Source of the DNA: a bacterium
GTDB lineage: Bacteria; Patescibacteriota; Minisyncoccia; Phycocordibacterales; UBA2163
Reading direction: 5' to 3'
NCBI GenBank assembly: GCA_018648925.1
Contig: JABGQE010000002.1
Coordinates: forward strand, 1-26,359
DNA: 26,359 nucleotides
Positions within the stretch are counted from its first letter, which is position 1. Every line of letters starts with the position of its first letter. Position numbers and translations under genes: made by a program. The notes beneath the pieces were generated by a model. It worked only from the letters and a program-made list of their open reading frames with translations, did not search any database and was not told the DNA's origin. Positions 20,736 through 26,359 of this stretch are shown in pieces.

Positions 20736-21941
20736 ATGGCGCGTAATATCACAACAGGAATAGATATCGGTACATACCAAATAAAAGTGGTGGTAACAGA
20801 GTACGGTAAAAATGGAAACGGTAATATGCCTAAGATAATAGGTACCGGTTTTGCGCAATCTAAAGGTCTTCGTCATGGTTATATAATCAACCAGAACGAC
20901 ACAGTCAGAAGTATCACTACGGCAGTAGCACAAGCTGAAAAGTCAGCTGGTATAAAGATCAAAAAAGCATTCATCTCTATAGGCGGTGTAGGACTAGAGG
21001 AAGTACATTCCAAAGGAGGCGCTGTGGTTGCAAGAGCTGATTCAGAAATCACAGATTTAGATATTGAGAAAGCAATAAAAGACAGCGAGAAAAGAGTTGC
21101 ACAAAAAATCGCAAATAGAAAAATCCTACACGAAATCCCCCTTCAATACAAAATAGACGGACAAAAAGTTCTTGGTAAACCACAAGGAATGCGCGGGAGC
21201 AAAATTGAATTAGACGTACTTTTTGTTACGTGTCTTGAGCAACATTTAAATGACCTCATCTCATCTGTAGAAGATGCTGGTATCGTAGTAGAAGACGTGA
21301 TGGCGTCCCCTTTGGCTGGAAGTTTTGTCACATTAAGTCGAGCGCAAAAAGTAGCAGGCTCTGTACTTGCAAACATAGGGGCTGAGACTGTCTCTATAGT
21401 AGTATTTGAAAACAATATGCCTGTATCACTTAAAGTATTTTCAATTGGTGGGACAGATATAACAAACGATATAGCCCTAGGACTTAAGATCCCTCTTGAT
21501 CAAGCAGAGCGGGTAAAAACAGGTGCTCTCTCTGGTGCTGAATTCCCACAGAAAAAGCTAGACGAAATCATAAGCGCAAGACTTTCTGATATATTTGAAC
21601 TTATTGAATCGCATTTAAAAAAGATTGGCAAAAACGGATTACTCCCTGCAGGGATTATAATCACAGGTGGTGGCTCAGGCATAGCAACTATAGAAGACCT
21701 TGCACGCGCCGCACTTAAGCTTCCTTCAAAAACTTCTTCTGGTTTTGTCGGCGACAATGTCCTGCCTGCCGGCAGGCAGGGATCAGTAGTAGTACAAGGA
21801 AACGTACGGGACTCTTCATGGGCAGTTGCATACGGACTTTGTATCTGGGGACTCTCAACTGAGGAAGATGGCGTAGGAGTAAAGCTTGCAAAACAAACTG
21901 GTGGAAGCATCGTGCAGTGGGTAAAGCAATTTTTGCCATAA
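20736..21941 (+). CDS. ftsA: Cell division protein FtsA
   Basis: An actin-like ATPase that ties FtsZ filaments to the membrane. The 401 residues begin with the phosphate-1 loop GIDIGTYQIKVVV. The 1C domain has GYIINQNDTV and KKAFISIGGVGLEEVHSKG. Phosphate-2 region ANIGAETVSIVVFEN and adenosine motif IIITGGGSGIATIEDLA follow. The end SIVQWVKQFLP is the amphipathic membrane-targeting helix. Between the adenosine motif and the last strand, residues 343-349 (LPAGRQG) are encoded by a perfect 20-bp palindrome in a loop that is not conserved in the family. ftsZ follows after a hairpin in the 105-base gap. Confidence 0.95.
   Translation: MARNITTGIDIGTYQIKVVVTEYGKNGNGNMPKIIGTGFAQSKGLRHGYIINQNDTVRSITTAVAQAEKSAGIKIKKAFISIGGVGLEEVHSKGGAVVARADSEITDLDIEKAIKDSEKRVAQKIANRKILHEIPLQYKIDGQKVLGKPQGMRGSKIELDVLFVTCLEQHLNDLISSVEDAGIVVEDVMASPLAGSFVTLSRAQKVAGSVLANIGAETVSIVVFENNMPVSLKVFSIGGTDITNDIALGLKIPLDQAERVKTGALSGAEFPQKKLDEIISARLSDIFELIESHLKKIGKNGLLPAGIIITGGGSGIATIEDLARAALKLPSKTSSGFVGDNVLPAGRQGSVVVQGNVRDSSWAVAYGLCIWGLSTEEDGVGVKLAKQTGGSIVQWVKQFLP
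21761..21780. repeat. 20-bp perfect palindrome inside ftsA
   Basis: Fully self-complementary CCTGCCTGCC/GGCAGGCAGG, GC-rich in an AT-rich gene, and read in frame as LPAGRQG. From memory the peptide LPAGRQ occurs in many unrelated CPR proteins; that was not checked here. Confidence 0.92.
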
Positions 21942-21968
21942 ACCTCATAAAAATTAAGACATAAACAG

Positions 21969-21999
21969 CACCTCTGTCAAAGTTCACAAGGTGTTTTTT
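21969..21999 (+). terminator. Terminator-like hairpin between ftsA and ftsZ
   Basis: CACCT/AGGTG (21969-21973 with 21989-21993), extended by TGT/ACA past a one-base bulge, is followed by six T. The stem is short, so read-through into ftsZ is likely. Confidence 0.55.
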
Positions 22000-22046
22000 A
22001 TCTGCTATTATGGTGACAAATTAACCAATATAAATATTAAAAATAT

Positions 22047-23252
22047 ATGAAACAAGTTAAACCTGATGTAGAATCTTTCGCAAGAATCCGAGTAATCGGA
22101 GTCGGAGGATCTGGAAATAACGCCATAAACCATATGATTAACTCCAAAGTTAAAGGGGTTGAATTTGTTTCTGTAAATACAGACGCTCAAGACTTACACC
22201 ATTCATCTGCAAAGAAGAAAATCCATATTGGTAAAAACCTGACACGCGGTCTCGGCACTGGTATGAATCCAGAGCTTGGAAGACGTGCAGCAGAAGAAAC
22301 AAAAGAAGAAATTCAAGAAGTTACAAAAGGTTCAGACATGGTTTTCATAACATGTGGACAAGGTGGAGGTACAGGTACAGGAGCAGCTCCAGTGATAGCA
22401 AATACAGCTCGTGAGTCAGGAGCACTTACAGTCGGTATAGTTACAAAACCATTCACATTTGAAGGACAACACAGAATGGAGCTTGCAGAAAAAGGACTTG
22501 AAAATTTGAAAAAAGAAGTTGATGCGCTTATTATAATTCCAAACGATAGACTTCTTGCAGTAGTAGACAAAGATACAAGTGTTAAAAATGCATTTGGTAT
22601 GTCAGATGATATATTACTTCAAGCAGTTGAGGGCATCTCTGACCTAATCACAACACCCGGAACAATCAATGTAGACTTCGCAGACATACGTTCAGTCATG
22701 GAGAATGCAGGTTCAGCACTTATGGGTATCGGTATTGCAGGTGGAGAGAAACGAGCAGAAGAAGCAGCACGAATGGCTATCTCATCTCCTCTTCTTGAAA
22801 TATCTATAAATGGTGCTAAAGGAGTATTATTTGCAGTTGCAGGTGGTGATGACTTAGGAATGCTTGAGATTCAAGAAGCGGCTAAAGTTATTACAGAATC
22901 TATAGACCCACATGCTAAAGTAATCTTCGGAACTATTAAAGACGACTCTATTAAGAAAAACGAAGTTAAGGTTACTGTCATCGCAACAGGATTTCCTGAT
23001 AATATCCTGCACAAAAGCCCTGCACTATTCCAGTCTGGTAGCGTGCATGAAGCTGATGAAAAAGTAAAAGACTTAGATAAAGACAAAGTACGAGGAAAGA
23101 TCTTCAATGCAATTAATAAAGATGCGGAAAAAGACATTCCAGCCCCCCAAGCTCCAAAGACACCAGACGAAGAGAACAAGAAGAAAGAAGATGACGACGA
23201 TGACGACTGGGGTGTAGTACCAGCATTTCTAAGAAGATCTAAAATTAAATAA
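22047..23252 (+). CDS. ftsZ: Cell division protein FtsZ
   Basis: A tubulin-like GTPase that forms the division ring. The 401 residues have [15 protein letters not shown], the NTDAQDL segment, the GTP-binding G-box GGGTGTG (106-112), the PNDRL motif, the T7-loop region with [21 protein letters not shown], and a Lys/Asp-rich linker. It ends with the conserved peptide [11 protein letters not shown] that binds FtsA, followed by SKIK. The unstructured linker is short and very acidic (EEDDDDDD type). No other dcw-cluster genes are near. Transcription probably comes from ftsA and/or an uncharacterised promoter in 22000-22046, where I see only weak boxes (GTGACA at 22013-22018). Confidence 0.97.
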   Translation: MKQVKPDVESFARIRVIGVGGSGNNAINHMINSKVKGVEFVSVNTDAQDLHHSSAKKKIHIGKNLTRGLGTGMNPELGRRAAEETKEEIQEVTKGSDMVFITCGQGGGTGTGAAPVIANTARESGALTVGIVTKPFTFEGQHRMELAEKGLENLKKEVDALIIIPNDRLLAVVDKDTSVKNAFGMSDDILLQAVEGISDLITTPGTINVDFADIRSVMENAGSALMGIGIAGGEKRAEEAARMAISSPLLEISINGAKGVLFAVAGGDDLGMLEIQEAAKVITESIDPHAKVIFGTIKDDSIKKNEVKVTVIATGFPDNILHKSPALFQSGSVHEADEKVKDLDKDKVRGKIFNAINKDAEKDIPAPQAPKTPDEENKKKEDDDDDDWGVVPAFLRRSKIK

Positions 23253-23254
23253 AA

Positions 23255-23296
23255 ATACAAAAAAAGAAACTGGAAAATCAGTTTCTTTTTTTGTAT
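23255..23296 (+). terminator. Rho-independent terminator of ftsZ
   Basis: An 18-bp perfect stem (23255-23272 with 23279-23296) has loop GAAAAT and core GAAACTG/CAGTTTC. Its T-run is part of the right arm. The last bases overlap a TATAAT (23294-23299). Confidence 0.85.
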
Positions 23297-23299
23297 AAT
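23294..23299 (+). promoter_or_regulatory. Possible -10 box of trxB inside the ftsZ terminator
   Basis: A perfect TATAAT begins in the last three bases of the terminator stem, 42 bases before the trxB ATG. No good -35 is visible. Confidence 0.4.
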
Positions 23300-23341
23300 A
23301 TACCAACAATTTTCTTTTAATAACTAACAATAAAACCTACT

Positions 23342-24265
23342 ATGTATGATCTTATAATTATAGGCGGTGGTCCTGCAGGAGTTGCAGCAGGAGTCTATGC
23401 CTCACGCAAGAGGCTTAAAACCGCTCTCATAGCATGTGAGCTAAGCGGACAAAGCGCAGTTTCAGAAGATGTTCAAAACTGGATAGGAACAGTCTCAATC
23501 CCCGGGAGTGAGCTTGCAGAAAATATGAAAAAGCACCTTCATGCTTATGCAGAAGATGTTGTAGACATCATAGAAGGCGAAAAAATAAAAACTCTTTCAA
23601 AGTCAAATGATGATTTTATAGCTGTAACTGAAAATGGCAAAGAATATAAAGGTAAGAACGTACTCATAGCATCAGGTGCCAATAGAAGAAAGCTAACGGT
23701 CCCAGGTGCAGATATATTTGAACACAAAGGCCTTACTTACTGTGCATCATGTGATGGACCAGTATTCTCGGGTCAAGACGTAGTGGTTATAGGAGGAGGA
23801 AATGCAGGCTTTGAGACAGCTGCGCAACTTCTAGCATATACTAAAAGTGTTACACTTTTATGCAGAAAACCAGTATGTAAAGCAGATCCCGTTACTGTAA
23901 AGAAAGTCTCTGCTCATCCTAATATGACAGTACTTACAGAATCTGATATTACAGAAGTAAAAGGAGACGGTTTCGTAACAGGTATCTCATATAAAGATAT
24001 AAAGACAGGAGAAGTTAAAGACATACAAGTAAACGGCGTATTTGTAGAGATAGGAAATATACCATCAACAGACTTTGTAAAAGATGTAGTAAAACTAGAC
24101 GATTTCAGTAGAATAATCACAGATCCTAAGAACCAACAGACATCTACACCGGGTATATGGGCAGCAGGAGACGTCACAGACGAGCTATACCACCAGAACA
24201 ACATAGCAGCAGGGGATGCTGTAAAAGCTGTGGAGGACATCTACCAAGCGCACGCAGCACGATAA
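23342..24265 (+). CDS. trxB: Thioredoxin reductase-like flavoprotein, AhpF-like NAD(P)H domain
   Basis: The 307-residue two-domain disulfide reductase has FAD motif IIIGGGPAGVAAGVYASRK, redox CASC (Cys134, Cys137) in the CxxCDG position, second dinucleotide motif VIGGGNAGFETAAQL, and the FAD-closing GIWAAGDVTD. It would reduce thioredoxin- or glutaredoxin-like partners. The NADPH signature of TrxB (HRRxxFRA) is absent: the strand ends LLCRKPVCKAD. That stretch, with TEVKGDG and GVFVEIGNIPSTDF, resembles the C-terminal part of AhpF, which uses NADH. There is no AhpF N-terminal domain, so the length is TrxB-like. Cofactor preference is uncertain. It is a single-gene unit, convergent with truB. 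Confidence 0.9.
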   Translation: MYDLIIIGGGPAGVAAGVYASRKRLKTALIACELSGQSAVSEDVQNWIGTVSIPGSELAENMKKHLHAYAEDVVDIIEGEKIKTLSKSNDDFIAVTENGKEYKGKNVLIASGANRRKLTVPGADIFEHKGLTYCASCDGPVFSGQDVVVIGGGNAGFETAAQLLAYTKSVTLLCRKPVCKADPVTVKKVSAHPNMTVLTESDITEVKGDGFVTGISYKDIKTGEVKDIQVNGVFVEIGNIPSTDFVKDVVKLDDFSRIITDPKNQQTSTPGIWAAGDVTDELYHQNNIAAGDAVKAVEDIYQAHAAR

Positions 24266-24266
24266 T

Positions 24267-24293
24267 TAACAGCGAGGTTGAACCTCGCTGTTA
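24267..24293. terminator. Terminator hairpin between convergent trxB and truB
   Basis: Inverted repeat of 13 bp around a single G (realistically a TTGAA loop), core CAGCGAGG/CCTCGCTG, followed by ATTTTG on the + strand. It starts 1 base after the trxB stop, and its right arm contains the truB stop codon. Confidence 0.75.
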
Positions 24294-25019
24294 GATTTTG
24301 ATGGAGTTTTTTATATCAAAATCCCCTACTTTTGTGCGAGTAAGTCCGAGGAGTACTCCTCCTAGAGAATGTGCTATAGAACGTATGTATGTCCCACTTG
24401 ACACATTGAATTTTACTTTTGCTACAAAATATTTATTTTCTTTATTCAAAACCTCTTGCCATTTATTTAAAATCTCTTCTTGTCTAAAATCCCCTTTTAC
24501 TAAGTTAATTTTTTCTGTAATTTTCTTGAGTAATTCTTCAGAACTTACCTCATAAGAATCCAAAACTTCAGTATCATGAATCTGTGTTGTTCGCTCTGGT
24601 ATTTCTATCTCGTCTAATTTCCCCTCCCTAGCCCACATAAAAAGAGGTTTACCATTTATCTTATATGAAGAATACGATGGAAGTGGTAATGAGATTTCGC
24701 CTTTTAAATTTCCTATCTCTCTTTTAGCACTTTCAAGCGTTTTCTTGAATACCTCAACCGGTTGAGGTATTCCCAAAATATCATACGTATCTGTCTCAAA
24801 TCCAAAAAGCATCTCTGCTTCATACTCTTTATCAAGCTTCATATATTCTTCTTTCTTATGTACTTCTTCTCCTGCAAGCAAAAGTAAGACTCCTTCTGCC
24901 AATGGATCTAACCGCCCAGCGTACGTTACTGACACACCTCTGTATTCAGGATTTTTCTCTTGCAAAAGCTTGATTACATCAAGCGGTGATATCCCTACTG
25001 GTTTGTAAACATTTATCAT
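24291..25019 (-). CDS. truB: tRNA pseudouridine synthase B
   Basis: It makes pseudouridine 55 in the tRNA T loop. The 242 residues show NVYKPVGISPLDVI, the catalytic Asp38 in YAGRLDPLAEGVLLLL, the KEYEAEMLFGFETDTYDILG strand region, SLPLPSYSSYKINGKPL, and VSSGTYIRSIAHSLGGVLLGLTRTKVGDF. It is shorter than E. coli TruB (314) and lacks a clear PUA domain. Residues 83-91 (GIPQPVEVF) are encoded by a 26-bp perfect palindrome. Its ATG overlaps the helicase stop as ATGA, so the two are translationally coupled. Confidence 0.93.
   Translation of the reverse strand: MINVYKPVGISPLDVIKLLQEKNPEYRGVSVTYAGRLDPLAEGVLLLLAGEEVHKKEEYMKLDKEYEAEMLFGFETDTYDILGIPQPVEVFKKTLESAKREIGNLKGEISLPLPSYSSYKINGKPLFMWAREGKLDEIEIPERTTQIHDTEVLDSYEVSSEELLKKITEKINLVKGDFRQEEILNKWQEVLNKENKYFVAKVKFNVSSGTYIRSIAHSLGGVLLGLTRTKVGDFDIKNSIKI
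24747..24772. repeat. 26-bp perfect palindrome inside truB
   Basis: Arms GAATACCTCAACC (24747-24759) and GGTTGAGGTATTC (24760-24772) are exact complements with no loop. It is read in frame as GIPQPVEVF just after the TDTYDILG motif. Confidence 0.93.
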
Positions 25020-26359
25020 ATAAATAATCTTGCTAAACGAAGTTCGTCAAATGTAAAGCTACTTCCTAAGATATTTCGCACAGGTGAAAGCTTTGTATCA
25101 CCAGACTTTGCAAACGCTTTCCTAATTTTTGCCATTCGCTCTTTTGGTATCGTCTTTTCTACATGACTAATATCAGGACACTCCCCTAGTTCACGCAACT
25201 TTTCTATATGTCCAACCACAGTACCTTTTGTCATTTCTCTTCTCTTTGCTATCTCATCTACAGTAAGTTCTTCAGCAAGCAGTAATCTTGTCCTCTCATA
25301 TGTAGAAAGTTTTTCCTCTTTTTCTTCGGCAGTTGGAGCTATTGAATTTAAAAACTCTTCTTGTTTCTTTTTATTATCTTTCAGATTTTTAAGGTCCATA
25401 ACTACCTTTTTTGACTCCACCAATAGCTCACCATCAAATTCTAAAATCTCATTGTTAACCCTAAGAGCTGTATCATTGAGACCCATTAATCTAAGTCCGG
25501 AGAGCGTCCTCACACGAGAAAGCGCCACATATCCCTGCCCTTCTACAAATGCCTTTGAGAGGTCCATTTCGGCTGCATCTAGGCTCATTCCTTGGCTTTT
25601 ATGTACTGTTATAGCCCATGCAAGACGAAGCGGTACTTGGCTTATTTCGGCCTTTGTCTTACCGTCTTCTTCTATTCGCCAGCTCTCAGGAAGCGCCAAA
25701 ATCTTCTCGCCATTTGTAATCTCTACTATTGGTAATTCTTGTTCATATTCCTCACTAAACTGAAAATCTATCACCTTACCAAGTGTTCCATTTACATAAC
25801 CTTTCTCAAAATTATTCTTAACAAACATTACTACTGCATTTTTTTTCAAGTACAAATACTCTGGGGCAAGACAACTTCGCTTCATAGTATCCTGAAGCCC
25901 ACGGGAACCATGGCTTTTCATTTCAAATATTTTATTATTCCCTGATAATTTATCAAGCTCTCTTGCATTGATATTATCAACATCCATATTGTGTGTATAA
26001 AGTTTTGTCGGCATAAGAACACCTTCAATATTCTTTTTATATCGGGCGCGTAGTGGTTCTAGAGTATGCTCTCCAGTATTGTTTGCACGAATATCGTTTA
26101 AAAGATTTAGAAGATTGTCATCTTCATGTCTGTGTTGTTCGTCCAAGTAGCACACCTTAAGCCCCATCGTATTCCAAATATTAGACTTATGTACGAAATG
26201 CGCTCGCTCACTTCCACGCGATATCGGTGGAAGCTGAAAGAAATCCCCTACTAGTATTACTTGCATCCCACCAAAAGGCTCTGAACTTTCTTTAAACATT
26301 TTGCAAACCTTGTCTACCATATCTAGACGAAAATGATGCAGCATTGACACCTCGTCTAT
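25016..26359 (-). CDS. Pif1/RecD2-like superfamily 1 helicase with C-terminal HTH, 5' part outside window
   Basis: The frame runs off the right edge, so the N-terminal Walker A part is missing. The visible part begins at Walker B (IDEVSML) and continues with motif III VILVGDFFQLPPI, DEQHRHEDD, motif V-like LRLAWAITVHKSQGMSLD, and motif VI GYVALSRVRTLSGLRL, typical of Pif1-like DNA helicases. After the helicase come a charged linker and an HTH_40-like domain (about 345-400 of the visible part: RTRLLLAEELTVDEIAKRRE and TVVGHIEKL), a domain known from RecQ C-termini. It probably unwinds DNA in repair or at structured DNA. The GTG that could look like a start at 26350 is internal (the Val of IDEVSM). 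Its TGA stop overlaps the truB ATG. Confidence 0.92.
   Translation of the reverse strand: MDEVSMLHHFRLDMVDKVCKMFKESSEPFGGMQVILVGDFFQLPPISRGSERAHFVHKSNIWNTMGLKVCYLDEQHRHEDDNLLNLLNDIRANNTGEHTLEPLRARYKKNIEGVLMPTKLYTHNMDVDNINARELDKLSGNNKIFEMKSHGSRGLQDTMKRSCLAPEYLYLKKNAVVMFVKNNFEKGYVNGTLGKVIDFQFSEEYEQELPIVEITNGEKILALPESWRIEEDGKTKAEISQVPLRLAWAITVHKSQGMSLDAAEMDLSKAFVEGQGYVALSRVRTLSGLRLMGLNDTALRVNNEILEFDGELLVESKKVVMDLKNLKDNKKKQEEFLNSIAPTAEEKEEKLSTYERTRLLLAEELTVDEIAKRREMTKGTVVGHIEKLRELGECPDISHVEKTIPKERMAKIRKAFAKSGDTKLSPVRNILGSSFTFDELRLARLFI

Overview
This window looks like a piece of a Parcubacteria (Patescibacteria/CPR) genome. The evidence is gene content and style. The IF-2 is very short and lacks the N-terminal domain. 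There is an S21 protein, a large secreted PKD/peptidoglycan-binding-like surface protein, several T4SS_pilin-type small membrane proteins, a lone solute-binding protein with no ABC permease beside it, and a Pif1-like helicase with a C-terminal HTH. The DNA is AT-rich, the tRNAs lack encoded CCA, and TGA is used as a stop. The lineage below Parcubacteria cannot be read from the window.

Layout. 1-953 (-) is the 5' part of a cysteine desulfurase, divergent from a + strand operon of a DUF4446 protein, infB and rbfA. tRNA-Cys and tRNA-Leu(UAA) follow on the + strand and meet tRNA-Lys(CUU) and tRNA-Leu(UAG) on the - strand across a bidirectional terminator. From 3827 to 14682 almost everything is on the - strand: a surface protein, a small lipoprotein with an overlapping-frame partner, a membrane-anchored unknown, four pilin-like genes, a solute-binding protein, a SAM methyltransferase and gyrA, then two small unknown genes, a 90-aa membrane protein and a degenerate metallo-beta-lactamase-fold protein. 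rpsA is on + at 14829.

The most unusual part is 16041-17522, between rpsA and pth. A REP-associated tyrosine transposase (RAYT) and a tRNA-dependent cyclodipeptide synthase (CDPS) sit in tandem. Four copies of a 19-21 bp palindrome lie at both ends, at their junction, and inside the transposase ORF itself.

The last third is core: pth diverging from lepB, a degenerate HisRS homologue, rpsU-ybeY, ftsA, ftsZ and trxB on +, converging on truB and a Pif1-like helicase on -.

Two themes run through the window. First, perfect palindromes are embedded in frame in protein genes (gyrA, the RAYT, ftsA, truB), as if small palindromic elements had been tolerated as peptide inserts. Second, many genes have a -10 element only 6-11 bases upstream of the ATG, which predicts leaderless or nearly leaderless mRNAs. 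Several accessory genes instead have longer leaders and/or Shine-Dalgarno sites. Apart from tRNAs, terminators and promoters, no gene-free stretch exceeds 300 bases.
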